Origin: Clostridia bacterium
GTDB taxonomy: Bacteria; Bacillota; Clostridia; UMGS1883
Assembly: GCA_017505525.1 (NCBI GenBank)
Contig: JAFVPB010000011.1
Location: 1 to 64,000 of the forward strand
Length of the DNA: 64,000 nucleotides
Reading direction: 5' to 3'
Shown: in pieces, positions 1 to 8,433 of the stretch
Layout of the letters: each line of letters begins with the position of its first letter
How positions within the stretch are numbered: the stretch's first letter is position 1
Made by a program: the position numbers and the translations under genes
Notes under the pieces: generated by a model
Databases searched by the model: none
What the model was told of the DNA's origin: nothing
The model's input: only the letters and a program-made list of their open reading frames with translations

Positions 1-300
1 CAAAGCAGACGATGCTTCGTTTTGCTTAAAAGCAAAACTTAAGCACTATGCTTTATTTTTCCTTCTCCCCAAAAAGCATTGTCTGCTTTTCGGGGTCCCC
101 GAAAGTCGCAAGACTTTAAGGGGGAAAGGAGCAAACGAGCGATAAGTTTAGGTTTGATACAAACCTAAACCCAAGCGAGCCTTGCGACGCGCGAGAGGCG
201 AAGTTTGTTCGTAGCAAAAAGGCTTATTTAAAAAGGAAAATCGAATAGAATGAGATTTTCAACCATAATCAAAAAGCACATTATTTAAACCCGTTTTATC
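1..300. other. Structured non-coding stretch with nested inverted repeats
   Basis: No convincing gene lies here. The DNA is rich in inverted repeats: a 16-base arm near positions 2-18 is repeated inverted at about 74-90 with one mismatch; GTTTTGCTT/AAGCAAAAC lies between them; TTTCGGGG and CCCCGAAA form a palindrome near 88-105; AAAGTC-GCAA-GACTTT forms a hairpin with a GNRA-type tetraloop; and GTTTAGGTTTG (146-156) pairs with CAAACCTAAAC (160-170). Nested arms of this kind suggest a structured RNA or a decayed dispersed repeat. The left side is cut by the window edge, so the full extent is unknown. Confidence 0.45.
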
Positions 301-357
301 CTTAATCTTCTTTGCCTTTTTGCGTTCTGGAGGATTTAAACATCCCCTTCTGTTTTT

Positions 358-531
358 TTACTCTGCAGGGTTAGGTGCAGCCACAGGACATGTACCTGCA
401 CAAGCACCACACTCGATGCAAGCGTCAGCATCTATAACGTACTTGCCGTCTGCTTCGCTGATGCACTCTACAGGACAAGCTCCTGCGCAAGCGCCGCAAG
501 CGATACAATCATCATTAATAATGTAAGCCAT
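358..531 (-). CDS. Small 2[4Fe-4S] ferredoxin
   Basis: This 57-residue protein is a clostridial-type ferredoxin, a soluble one-electron carrier. It has two classical motifs, CIACGACAGACP (from residue 9) and CIECGACAGTCP (from residue 38), each giving three closely spaced cysteines and a remote Cys-Pro, enough for two [4Fe-4S] clusters. The start ATG follows an AAAGAGGTG ribosome binding site on the minus strand, and the stop TAA is at 358-360. The gene diverges from dusB and seems monocistronic. Likely partners are low-potential anaerobic enzymes such as pyruvate:ferredoxin oxidoreductase, none of which is in the window. The family assignment is very secure; the redox partner is unknown. Confidence 0.95.
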   Translation of the reverse strand: MAYIINDDCIACGACAGACPVECISEADGKYVIDADACIECGACAGTCPVAAPNPAE

Positions 532-563
532 TTATTACACCTCTTTCCATCCTTAATATCTTC

Positions 564-591
564 ATTTTAGCATAAAAATGCTAAATTTCAA
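564..591 (-). promoter_or_regulatory. Ferredoxin promoter with a palindrome in its spacer
   Basis: On the minus strand TTGAAA (86-91 of the 500s block, i.e. 586-591) and TAAAAT (564-569) are separated by 16 bases. The spacer and part of the -10 are covered by a perfect palindrome, TTTAGCAT-AAAA-ATGCTAAA (566-585), which looks like an operator for a dimeric repressor. The regulator is unknown. Confidence 0.5.
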
Positions 592-620
592 TAGTTTTTT
601 TAAATTTTGTTTGTTTTTGC

Positions 621-649
621 TTGAATATGGCACAGAATTTCTATATAAT
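621..649 (+). promoter_or_regulatory. Sigma-A-type promoter for dusB-proBAC
   Basis: TTGAAT (621-626), a 17-base spacer and a perfect TATAAT (644-649) lie 30 bases before the dusB start. This is the only clear promoter before dusB, so it may drive dusB and the closely spaced proB-proA-proC. Confidence 0.65.
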
Positions 650-678
650 AAACTTAAATTAGAATGGGGTATTATTAT

Positions 679-1626
679 ATGATTCAGATAGGAAATATAA
701 AGCTTAAAAACAATATATTTCTTGCGCCAATGGCAGGAGTTACCGACCTTGCTTTCAGAATAATATGCGATAAATTCGGCGCAGGACTTTCATATACGGA
801 AATGGTCAGTGCGAAAGCCCTCTCTTTTTCCGATAAGAAAACGCGTCGCCTTATGGAAACGGAAAATCTGCCAACGGCAGTGCAGATTTTCGGAAGCGAA
901 AGCGAAATTATATCTCAGATGATACCGAAAATTGAATCACAAGGTCTTTTTGTCGATATAAATATGGGATGCCCCGCCCCTAAAATAGTGAACAACGGCG
1001 AAGGCTCGGCACTTATGCGCGATTTAGAAAAAGCCGAAAAAATAATAGATGCGGCAGTTCGCGTCGCAACAAAGCCTGTAACCGTAAAAATGCGCGCAGG
1101 CTGGGACGAGGGAAGTAAAAACGCCGTAGAGCTTGCCCGTATTGCTGAAAAATGCGGCGCAAGCGCCGTAACCGTGCACGGAAGAACGCGTGAGCAGTTC
1201 TACAGCGGAAAGGCAGACCGCGAAATTATAAGAAAGGTTTGCGAAAATGTTACTATTCCCGTAATTGCAAATGGCGACGTATTCTCCGCCGAAGACGGAG
1301 CTTCGCTTCTTCGCGAAACGGGTGCCGCTGCCGTAATGGTAGGGCGAGGTGCACAGGGAAACCCCTGGATTTTCAAACAAATGTGCGAACTTTTCGAGCT
1401 TGGCAAAGTGGAAACCTATCCCTCTCAGGAAGAAAGAATAAATCAGGCTATCGACCATATAGAGCTTATGTGCTCGCTAAAAGGCGAATATATAGGAATA
1501 CGCGAAGCGCGCAAGCACGCATCGTGGTATATAAAAGGGATGAAAGGTGCGGCATCACTCCGCAACGAAATAAATACCGCCACAACCCTTGAACAAATGA
1601 AAAATACTTTACTTAAGATGATATAG
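679..1626 (+). CDS. dusB: tRNA-dihydrouridine synthase DusB
   Basis: This FMN enzyme reduces uridines in the tRNA D-loop to dihydrouridine. The 315-residue protein starts with the family motif APMAGVTD, has NMGCPAPKI with the catalytic Cys98, then TVHGRTREQFYSG and VPVIANGD-like flavin-barrel motifs (IPVIANGDV), and VMVGRGAQGNPWIF. I place the start at 679 rather than the in-frame ATG at 664, because GGGGT at 667-670 is a suitable ribosome binding site for 679, and the upstream ATG has none. It is followed after 10 bases by proB. DusB is typical of this length (about 320). Confidence 0.93.
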   Translation: MIQIGNIKLKNNIFLAPMAGVTDLAFRIICDKFGAGLSYTEMVSAKALSFSDKKTRRLMETENLPTAVQIFGSESEIISQMIPKIESQGLFVDINMGCPAPKIVNNGEGSALMRDLEKAEKIIDAAVRVATKPVTVKMRAGWDEGSKNAVELARIAEKCGASAVTVHGRTREQFYSGKADREIIRKVCENVTIPVIANGDVFSAEDGASLLRETGAAAVMVGRGAQGNPWIFKQMCELFELGKVETYPSQEERINQAIDHIELMCSLKGEYIGIREARKHASWYIKGMKGAASLRNEINTATTLEQMKNTLLKMI

Positions 1627-1636
1627 GAGGAACGTT

Positions 1637-2407
1637 ATGCGAATAGTAGTTAAAGTGGGAACAAGCACTCTTGCTCACGAAACGGGATGCCTTAATATAA
1701 GGCACGTTGAGGAGCTTTGCAAGGTGCTCAGCGATTTAAAAAATGCAGGGGAAGAAATCATTCTTGTTTCATCAGGCGCTATAGGAATGGGCGTTGGAAA
1801 GCTTTCACTCGGGCATCGGCCTAAGGATATGGAAACGAAGCAGGCGGCTGCCGCAGTGGGTCAGTGCGAGCTTATGTATACATACGACAAGCTCTTTTCT
1901 GAATATAACCACACAGTTGCACAGCTTCTTATCACCGCACCTGATATGGAAGATAGCCGGCGCCACACTAATTTCAACAATACTATAAACCGTCTTTTAT
2001 CGCTTAATGTTCTCCCCGTTATAAACGAGAACGATACCGTGGCAACAGAAGAAATCTCGGTAGGAGACAACGATACCTTAAGCGCTATCGTAGCCTGCAG
2101 TTGCAAGGCAGACCTGCTTATTCTTCTTTCTGATATCGACGGGCTTTATACAAGCGATCCCCGCATAGACAAGAACGCCGTTTTAATTGAAGAAGTTAAC
2201 GAAATAACTCCCGAAATTATTGCCCTTGCAGGAGGAAAAGGCTCCGATTTAGGCACAGGCGGAATGGCTACTAAAATCCGTGCCGCACAGCTTTGCAATG
2301 AAAATGGAATTGATCTGATAATTGCCAACGGCTCAAATCCCTCACTTCTCTACGATATATTAGACGGCAAAAAAATAGGCACAAAATTTATCGGAAGGAA
2401 AAATTAA
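1637..2407 (+). CDS. proB: Glutamate 5-kinase, short form without PUA domain
   Basis: ProB phosphorylates glutamate to gamma-glutamyl phosphate, the first step of proline synthesis. The 256-residue protein has the amino-acid kinase fold: VVKVGTSTL at the N-terminus, [21 protein letters not shown]-like VGDNDTLSA and GTGGMATKI. It stops after the kinase domain, so the C-terminal PUA domain of the roughly 370-residue forms is absent. A strong AGGAGG site precedes the ATG. proA begins two bases after its stop, so the two proteins, which act in sequence on an unstable intermediate, are translationally coupled. Confidence 0.95.
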   Translation: MRIVVKVGTSTLAHETGCLNIRHVEELCKVLSDLKNAGEEIILVSSGAIGMGVGKLSLGHRPKDMETKQAAAAVGQCELMYTYDKLFSEYNHTVAQLLITAPDMEDSRRHTNFNNTINRLLSLNVLPVINENDTVATEEISVGDNDTLSAIVACSCKADLLILLSDIDGLYTSDPRIDKNAVLIEEVNEITPEIIALAGGKGSDLGTGGMATKIRAAQLCNENGIDLIIANGSNPSLLYDILDGKKIGTKFIGRKN

Positions 2408-2408
2408 T

Positions 2409-3638
2409 ATGCAGACTATCGAAATTTTAGAAAATGCGCGCAGCGCTAAAAAAGATGCAATGCTTCTTTCTTCCGCAAAGAAAAACGAAGCACTCAACGC
2501 TATGGCAGAAAGCCTTATAAAAAACACAGATAAAATTCTTTCTGCAAATAAAAAAGATGTGGAGAAAGCGCAGGGAATTATTTCTTCTGTTATGATAGAC
2601 CGCCTTTTGCTTTCTGAAGACAGAATTAAAGCTATGGCAAACGGTGTTCTCGAGGTGGCGGTTTTACCCGACCCTGTGGGAAGTATTCTCTCGCAAACAA
2701 TGCGCCCGAACGGACTTATCATAGAAAAAACCTCTGTTCCCATCGGCGTTGTTGCAATCATATACGAAAGCCGCCCCAATGTTACAAGCGATGCGGCGGC
2801 ACTCGCACTCAAAAGCGGAAACGTGTGTGTTCTCCGTAGCGGAAAGGAAGCCTACGAAAGTGCGCGCGCCATTGTGGATGCTCTTCGCGAAGGGCTTAAA
2901 GAGTGCGGTTTGTGTGAAAATCTGATTAATTTAATTGATGATACCTCGCGCCAGAGCGCAACCGACCTTATGCAAGGCGTTGGCTATGTCGACCTTCTTA
3001 TTCCGCGCGGCGGCGCAGGGCTTATAAAGGCTTGTGTTGAAAACGCAAAAGTTCCTTGCATACAAACGGGAACGGGAATTTGCCATATCTATGTTGACGA
3101 AAGCGCCGATTTTGATATGGCACTCGATATTATCGAAAACGCTAAAACAAGCCGCCCCTCCGTTTGTAATGCGGCAGAGGTATGCCTTGTAAACGAAAAG
3201 ATTGCTCCCGCTTTTCTTCCTTTATTAAAGGAAAGATTATCAAAAGTGGAATTAAGGTGCGACGAGGCGGCTTATTCAATAATAGGTGGCACAAAAGCTT
3301 CGGAAACTGATTTCGATACAGAATTTCTCGATTATATTTTAGCAGTTAAAGTAGCTCGGGGCATCGAAGAAGCAATCGGGCATATATCAGCTCACTCTAC
3401 GGGGCACAGCGAAAGCATAATTACAAAAAGCGAAGAAAATGCAAGGTTGTTCACAACGCTTATCGATAGCTCATCTGTGTATGTAAACGCTTCAACCCGC
3501 TTTACCGATGGTGGAGAATTCGGGCTTGGATGCGAAATGGGAATTTCAACGCAGAAGCTTCACGCACGCGGTCCAATGGGGCTTTGCGAGCTTACAACCT
3601 ATAAATATATAATAAAAGGAAACGGACAGATAAGATAG
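2409..3638 (+). CDS. proA: Gamma-glutamyl phosphate reductase
   Basis: ProA reduces gamma-glutamyl phosphate with NADPH to glutamate semialdehyde, which cyclises to pyrroline-5-carboxylate. The 409-residue protein shows aldehyde dehydrogenase superfamily features: [14 protein letters not shown] (the family signature), [15 protein letters not shown], the [12 protein letters not shown] motif, and the catalytic cysteine in [14 protein letters not shown]. The C-terminus has the ProA-typical [17 protein letters not shown] and HARGPMGL. Length matches the family. It sits between proB and proC in a tight operon. Confidence 0.96.
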   Translation: MQTIEILENARSAKKDAMLLSSAKKNEALNAMAESLIKNTDKILSANKKDVEKAQGIISSVMIDRLLLSEDRIKAMANGVLEVAVLPDPVGSILSQTMRPNGLIIEKTSVPIGVVAIIYESRPNVTSDAAALALKSGNVCVLRSGKEAYESARAIVDALREGLKECGLCENLINLIDDTSRQSATDLMQGVGYVDLLIPRGGAGLIKACVENAKVPCIQTGTGICHIYVDESADFDMALDIIENAKTSRPSVCNAAEVCLVNEKIAPAFLPLLKERLSKVELRCDEAAYSIIGGTKASETDFDTEFLDYILAVKVARGIEEAIGHISAHSTGHSESIITKSEENARLFTTLIDSSSVYVNASTRFTDGGEFGLGCEMGISTQKLHARGPMGLCELTTYKYIIKGNGQIR

Positions 3639-3653
3639 AAAGGGCTGATAAAA

Positions 3654-4454
3654 ATGTTTAAAGTTGGTTTTATCGGATGCGGAAATATGGGCGGTGCACT
3701 TCTTCGTGCAGTGGCAAAAAGCATTGGCGGAGAAAATGTTCTTGCTTTTGACCCAAACGAAGAAAAGCTTGATGCTGTTTCAAAGGAAACAGGTGCAGAA
3801 AAGGCAACACTTGAAAAAGTTTCACTTGAAGCAAAATATATTTTTATGGGAGTAAAGCCACAGATTTTTAAAGATGTGCTCTCGGGCATTCTTCCCTATT
3901 TAAAAGAAAGAAAAGATAAATTTATTCTTGTTTCTATGGCAGCAGGCGTTTCAATCGCATTTATAAAGGAAATTGCAGGCGATATAAGAGTGATAAGAAT
4001 TATGCCAAACACACCTTGCAGCATAGGAAAAGGCGTTGTTCTCGTTTCTCCCGACGAAACAGTAACTGATTCCGAAACAAAAGAATTTCAGGCAGTGATG
4101 GGGAATGCAGGTATGACGGATGTTATCCCCGAAGGATTAATCGATGCCGCAGGATGCGTTTCCGGGTGCGGACCTGCGTTTGTGTATATGTTTATCGAGG
4201 CAATGGCTGATGGCGGTGTTCTTTGCGGACTTCCGCGCGATAAAGCGATTAAATATGCGGCGCAAACAGTGTGCGGTGCAGCACAGATGGTGCTTTCAGA
4301 AAACAAAAATCCCGAAGAACTTAAAGATGCTGTGTGCTCGCCCGGTGGCACAACTATTGAAGGCGTGCGCGCACTTGAGAAGGGCGGCCTTCGTTCAAGT
4401 GCACAGGAGGCAGTGATAGCTGCATACGAGAAAACTCTCAAACTAAAAGCTTGA
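3654..4454 (+). CDS. proC: Pyrroline-5-carboxylate reductase
   Basis: ProC catalyses the last step of proline synthesis, reducing pyrroline-5-carboxylate with NAD(P)H. The 266-residue protein starts with a Rossmann glycine motif, VGFIGCGNMGGALL, then IFMGVKPQ, VRIMPNTPCSIGKG, the ISGCGPAF-like VSGCGPAFVYMFIEA and SPGGTTIEGVRALE near the C-terminus, all family signatures. An AAAGGGCTGATAAAA leader provides the binding site. With proB and proA it gives a complete glutamate-to-proline route. No terminator with a clear T-run follows before the next promoter at 4492. Confidence 0.96.
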   Translation: MFKVGFIGCGNMGGALLRAVAKSIGGENVLAFDPNEEKLDAVSKETGAEKATLEKVSLEAKYIFMGVKPQIFKDVLSGILPYLKERKDKFILVSMAAGVSIAFIKEIAGDIRVIRIMPNTPCSIGKGVVLVSPDETVTDSETKEFQAVMGNAGMTDVIPEGLIDAAGCVSGCGPAFVYMFIEAMADGGVLCGLPRDKAIKYAAQTVCGAAQMVLSENKNPEELKDAVCSPGGTTIEGVRALEKGGLRSSAQEAVIAAYEKTLKLKA

Positions 4455-4491
4455 TCAAATGGCGCGCAATTTCCAATATTATAAAAAACTC

Positions 4492-4520
4492 TTGCATTTT
4501 TATGCAACAGGATTTATAAT
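4492..4520 (+). promoter_or_regulatory. Promoter with an ARG-box-like palindrome over the -35
   Basis: TTGCAT (4492-4497) and a perfect TATAAT (4515-4520) are 17 bases apart. The -35 lies in a perfect palindrome, TTGCAT-TTTT-ATGCAA (4492-4507). Its pattern TGCAT-4 A/T-ATGCA fits the ArgR operator consensus (TGNAT-W4-ATNCA). ArgR bound here would block RNA polymerase, so the transporter behind it would be repressed by arginine. The ArgR link is inferred from the motif only. Confidence 0.6.
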
Positions 4521-4556
4521 GTTAACGTAATTAAAAATTTTTGGAGGTTACATATT

Positions 4557-5324
4557 ATGAAAAAGATTTTATCACTCATTCTTGTGCTCGCTCTTTCTGT
4601 GTGCGTGTTTGCCGCTTGCGGAGAGAAAGCAGAAAATGCAGAAACAAACAAGCTTGTAATGGCTACAAACGCAGAATTCCCACCATATGAATTCTATGAT
4701 GGAGAAACTGTTGTAGGTATCGATGCGGAAATTGCAGCTGCAATCGCAGAAAAGCTTGGTATGGAGCTTGAAATTGTCGACACAGCTTTCGATTCAATCA
4801 TCCCCGCAATCGTTGCAGGCAAGTATGATATCGGTATGGCTGGTATGACAGTTACAGACGAAAGACTTGAAGAGGTTAATTTCTCAGATAGCTATGCTAC
4901 AGGCGTTCAGGTTGTTATAGTTAAGGAAGACAGCGAAATCACAACTGTTGACGACCTTACAGGCGACAAGAACTACACAATCGGCGTTCAGACAGGTACA
5001 ACAGGCGACCTTTATTCTACATGGGACATCGAAGACGCAGGTCTTGGCACAGTTTCACGTTTCAACAAGGGCGCAGATGCTGTTGAAGCACTTAAAATCG
5101 GTAAGGTTGACTGCGTAATCATCGACAACGAGCCCGCTAAGGCATTTGTTGCAGATGCAGAAGGCCTTAAGATTCTTGATACTGCTTATGCAGAAGAGCA
5201 GTACGCTATCGCTATTTCAAAGGACAACACAGAGCTTCTTGAAAAAATCAACACAGCTCTTAAAGAACTCACTGCAGATGGCACAATCCAGACTATTGTT
5301 GATAAGTACATAAGCGCAAAATAA
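4557..5324 (+). CDS. Polar amino-acid ABC transporter, substrate-binding lipoprotein
   Basis: This 255-residue protein is the extracellular binding component of an amino-acid importer (family 3 solute-binding proteins). A signal peptide with lipobox VFAAC places lipidated Cys21 at the membrane. The mature part has MATNAEFPPYEF, VVGIDAEIAAAIAEKLG, the AGMTVTDERLEEVNFSDSY motif that contacts ligand alpha-groups, and VGVQTGTTG-type IGVQTGTTGD. A good GGAGG site precedes the ATG. The permease and ATPase genes follow. The ARG-box-like operator suggests a basic amino acid as ligand, but the sequence alone does not settle the substrate. Confidence 0.9.
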   Translation: MKKILSLILVLALSVCVFAACGEKAENAETNKLVMATNAEFPPYEFYDGETVVGIDAEIAAAIAEKLGMELEIVDTAFDSIIPAIVAGKYDIGMAGMTVTDERLEEVNFSDSYATGVQVVIVKEDSEITTVDDLTGDKNYTIGVQTGTTGDLYSTWDIEDAGLGTVSRFNKGADAVEALKIGKVDCVIIDNEPAKAFVADAEGLKILDTAYAEEQYAIAISKDNTELLEKINTALKELTADGTIQTIVDKYISAK

Positions 5325-5348
5325 TCTGTTTACTTATAACATATAAAT

Positions 5349-5379
5349 TCAAGGGAGCAGGTACAACCCGCTCCCTTGA
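5349..5379 (+). other. Stem-loop between binding-protein and permease genes
   Basis: A perfect 10-base stem, TCAAGGGAGC/GCTCCCTTGA, encloses an 11-base loop. No T-run follows, so it is not an intrinsic terminator. Such hairpins commonly stabilise the upstream binding-protein message so that it is made in excess over the membrane components. Confidence 0.6.
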
Positions 5380-5412
5380 AATCATTTTCAGTCAGAAAGG
5401 CTGTGACGACCA

Positions 5413-6141
5413 ATGGCAGAGTTTTTTGCTACTCTTAAATCAGACTTTATAAAGTGTTTTGTCACAAAAAATCGTTGGACTTTTATTACGGAAGGTCTTT
5501 CAACCACCCTTAAAATTACGCTTCTCTCCTGTATTATGGGTATTGTAATTGGTCTTATACTTGCTATCGTGCGAAGCACTTATGATAAAAACTATAAAGA
5601 AATGCACGGCGGAATAGGAAAATCACTTCTTGCCGTAGCTAATTTCATCGCAAACATCTATCTTACTGTTATCCGCGGAACACCCGTTGTTGTTCAGCTT
5701 ATGATTATGTATTACATCATTTTCGCAGCCTCTGACAACGGCGTTCTTGTTGCAGTATCGGCATTCGGTATAAATTCCGGCGCATACGTTGCCGAGATTT
5801 TCCGTAGCGGAATTATGAGCATTGACAATGGTCAGTTTGAAGCCGGTCGTTCTCTTGGCTTTGGCTATATTCAGACGATGCTTTTCATTGTATTTCCGCA
5901 GGCATTTAAAAGCGTTCTTCCCGCACTTGCAAACGAATTTATCGTGCTTCTTAAAGAAACTTCCGTTGCGGGCTACGTTGCTATCCAAGACCTTACAAAA
6001 GGCGGCGACATCATCCGTGGTGCAACGTACGAAACATTTATGCCACTTCTTGCCGTTGCAGGAATATATCTTGTTATGGTAATTTTCTTCACCAAGCTTG
6101 TAAACATTCTCGAAAGGAGGCTGCGTAAGAGTGAACGATAA
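5413..6141 (+). CDS. Polar amino-acid ABC transporter, permease
   Basis: This 242-residue membrane protein is the His/Glu/Gln/Arg-type permease of the importer. Hydrophobic segments are seen at about residues 30-55, 72-100, 100-125 and 205-230. The EAA coupling loop is [45 protein letters not shown], which docks onto the ATPase. The motif [12 protein letters not shown] is typical of the family. The N-terminus has a roughly 25-residue cytosolic extension. It overlaps the ATPase gene by 11 bases, so translation is coupled. Confidence 0.93.
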   Translation: MAEFFATLKSDFIKCFVTKNRWTFITEGLSTTLKITLLSCIMGIVIGLILAIVRSTYDKNYKEMHGGIGKSLLAVANFIANIYLTVIRGTPVVVQLMIMYYIIFAASDNGVLVAVSAFGINSGAYVAEIFRSGIMSIDNGQFEAGRSLGFGYIQTMLFIVFPQAFKSVLPALANEFIVLLKETSVAGYVAIQDLTKGGDIIRGATYETFMPLLAVAGIYLVMVIFFTKLVNILERRLRKSER

Positions 6142-6871
6142 TATAATCAAAGTTTGTGGTCTTAAAAAGCATTTCGTCGGTGGCACAGTAAAGGCTCTTG
6201 ATGGAATCGACCTTGAAATCAAACGCGGAGAGGTTATTGTTATTATCGGGCCAAGCGGTTGCGGTAAGTCAACATTCTTGCGTTCTCTTAATCTTCTTGA
6301 AAAGCCTACTTCAGGAAATATTTTCTTTAACGGAGTGGATATTAACGACCCTAAGGTCGATATAAACACACACCGTCAGAAGATGGGAATGGTTTTTCAG
6401 CAATTTAACCTTTTCCCCCATCTTTCAATCCGGAAAAACATTACTCTTGCTCCTATAAAGCTTCTCAAAAAACCGAAAGAAACTGCAGAAAAAGAAGCAA
6501 TGTCCCTTTTAAAAAGAGTTGGCCTTGAAGATCGTGCAGAGGCTTATCCCTCGCAGCTTTCCGGCGGACAGAAGCAAAGAATAGCCATCGTCCGTGCACT
6601 TGCAATGGACCCCGAGGTAATGCTCTTTGACGAACCCACAAGCGCACTCGACCCCGAAATGGTTGGGGAAGTGCTCGATGTTATGAAAGAGCTTGCACAA
6701 GAGGGAATGACCATGGCTGTTGTAACTCACGAAATGGGATTTGCAAAGGAAGTTGCCGATCGGGTAATATTTATGGATGGCGGTAAAATCGAAGAAATGG
6801 GCACACCCGAAGAAATTTTCGGAAACCCCAAAAGCCCAAGATTACGTGATTTCTTAGGTAAAGTTTTATAA
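6131..6871 (+). CDS. Polar amino-acid ABC transporter, ATPase
   Basis: This 246-residue protein powers the importer. It has Walker [11 protein letters not shown]-loop [16 protein letters not shown] signature LSGGQKQR, Walker [13 protein letters not shown] and the switch histidine in VVTHEMGFA, all as in GlnQ/ArtP-type ATPases. It begins with GTG at 6131 inside the permease gene, after an AAAGGAGG site at 6113-6120. Translation starting there uses a different frame from the permease tail. The gene ends the operon; a bidirectional terminator follows at 6926. Confidence 0.95.
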   Translation: MNDNIIKVCGLKKHFVGGTVKALDGIDLEIKRGEVIVIIGPSGCGKSTFLRSLNLLEKPTSGNIFFNGVDINDPKVDINTHRQKMGMVFQQFNLFPHLSIRKNITLAPIKLLKKPKETAEKEAMSLLKRVGLEDRAEAYPSQLSGGQKQRIAIVRALAMDPEVMLFDEPTSALDPEMVGEVLDVMKELAQEGMTMAVVTHEMGFAKEVADRVIFMDGGKIEEMGTPEEIFGNPKSPRLRDFLGKVL

Positions 6872-6925
6872 TTTCCAAACTCATATCGCAGGGCGTGACG
6901 ACTCGGCACGCCACTTAAAAAGCTC

Positions 6926-6961
6926 AAAAAATAGTGTAGAATTATTTTCTACACTATTTTT
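6926..6961. terminator. Bidirectional intrinsic terminator
   Basis: TAGTGTAGA (6932-6940) pairs with TCTACACTA (6948-6956). Six A residues precede the stem and five T residues follow, so it works on both strands, for the transporter operon and for convergent ypeB. Confidence 0.9.
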
Positions 6962-6996
6962 CTTTTGGGAGATAGAAGAAATCCCCCCCTTTTCTG

Positions 6997-8319
6997 TTAC
7001 ACCGCAAGAGTTCCACTCTTGTTCTCAAGCAGTATCTGCATATCTTCAATAAATCCCGTCTGCGTGTTAACATAAACAAGGAAATGCCGTTTTCCCACAA
7101 TTCCTCTTATCTGATAGCAACACGCCTCTTTTCCGTCTTCAAGAGGAATTATCGCCATAGTAACGCTTTCAATTTTAAGCGACTTATTCACTTTACCAAG
7201 TGCCTCTTCCTTTGTTATAACGGGCGCGGGAATATCGCGGTACTGATGATTCATAATATATCCCCGGCTTTCAAAGCCTGTTACCTCACCGTTATCAAGC
7301 GAAACCTTAACCTTAACAAGATCGGGAAATACCATATACTCATCCTGATAATAGGCAAAATTAAACACAACGCTGCCATCAAGATTTTCATAATAGCTTT
7401 CGCGCATATCGGGGTATCCGTTTTCGCTTAAAAACTTTTTTGCATATTCCTTTGCCTGTTTAATTGAAATTTTTTTCTCATCTGTTGCTCTGTCTTTCAT
7501 ATATAAAAGAAGCGCCCCACCCTCTTTTGTGAATTCAACAGTTACATTTTCAGCCTCTATACTATATGATGGAAGCTTTCCCTCTATTTTATTTACTCTG
7601 CTTTTATTTTTCCCGATAAATTTTTTTGCAAGCTTTTCTGCGTGCGTTTGCGTAATTTTAGGCTTCCCTTTCACAAAAACAGCCTCTTTAAGATTTAAGT
7701 GCTGCGAAAACGGGCCATCGTAAATAAGCGAGGGATAATCATGAAATTCTTCTTCAAGATTCTGCATTTCCATAGAAACTCTACTTGTCTTATTCATCAT
7801 ATTTTTAAGTCTGCCCGAATTATTGCTGAAAGTTATGTTTCCATCGTTTATTCCCGCAAGCATTTCATCAAGGCCATTTTTCAGCTGCGAGGCATACTCA
7901 GTAAGCCTTTTTAAAGTATCGTATTCTTTTTCGCTTATTTCTTCGCCGCGCAAAGCTTTTCTTGAAATACTGTTTGAATATTCGCCCACCTGTGATAAAA
8001 ATTCCGATGTTTTTTCAAGCTGAATATTTTCAAGCGGCAAAAGCGCAAGATTTGCTTTTGCCGCACTTGCCTGGCGGTAAAGCTCTGAAGAAAGCATTGA
8101 AATCTGCCTGGGAGTTTTTGCTATCTGCCCTTTTAAAAGCGATATTTCTAGGTCGTCTACATACTCGGTAAGCTCTGAAAAAACTCTGTTGTATTCAAGT
8201 TCGCGGCTATACTCAAGCTTGCGCGCCTTATTATACTGATAAACCCCGAACACCGTAACTAAACAAAGCGTTACCGAAAGTACCACATAGGATTTTTTGC
8301 CTTTTAACATATCAAACAT
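6997..8319 (-). CDS. ypeB: Germination protein YpeB
   Basis: YpeB is a membrane-anchored protein of the spore that stabilises the cortex-lytic enzyme SleB in Bacillus. This 440-residue protein has one N-terminal transmembrane helix (about residues 9-28), a helical region with repeated EYNRVFSELTEYVDDLE-type heptads, and C-terminal PepSY-like domains beginning at ITQTHAEKLAKKFI and ISIKQAKEYAKKFLSENG. Length matches B. subtilis YpeB (about 450). It is transcribed alone and no sleB lies beside it. Its presence supports a spore-forming host. Confidence 0.88.
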   Translation of the reverse strand: MFDMLKGKKSYVVLSVTLCLVTVFGVYQYNKARKLEYSRELEYNRVFSELTEYVDDLEISLLKGQIAKTPRQISMLSSELYRQASAAKANLALLPLENIQLEKTSEFLSQVGEYSNSISRKALRGEEISEKEYDTLKRLTEYASQLKNGLDEMLAGINDGNITFSNNSGRLKNMMNKTSRVSMEMQNLEEEFHDYPSLIYDGPFSQHLNLKEAVFVKGKPKITQTHAEKLAKKFIGKNKSRVNKIEGKLPSYSIEAENVTVEFTKEGGALLLYMKDRATDEKKISIKQAKEYAKKFLSENGYPDMRESYYENLDGSVVFNFAYYQDEYMVFPDLVKVKVSLDNGEVTGFESRGYIMNHQYRDIPAPVITKEEALGKVNKSLKIESVTMAIIPLEDGKEACCYQIRGIVGKRHFLVYVNTQTGFIEDMQILLENKSGTLAV

Positions 8320-8371
8320 AAATTCACCTCTGTTTTTAAAATCTGCAAATGGTAAAATATTATTCTTTCTA

Positions 8372-8400
8372 TTGAAAATTTTTTATTTTGTTGATATAAT
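8372..8400 (+). promoter_or_regulatory. Promoter of the phosphoglycerate mutase-like gene
   Basis: TTGAAA (8372-8377), a 17-base spacer and perfect TATAAT (8395-8400) lie 33 bases before the start codon. Confidence 0.7.
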
Positions 8401-8433
8401 ACTTTTACCAGCTTGGATTTAAGGAGAGATACT

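Noticed and set aside
320-526. Plus-strand open frame of 68 codons
   Set aside because: It is the antisense of the ferredoxin gene; its repeated Ala/Gln pattern comes from the cysteine motifs read backwards.
5623-6369. 248-codon minus-strand frame across the permease/ATPase junction
   Set aside because: It overlaps two clear transporter genes and has no family features or binding site.
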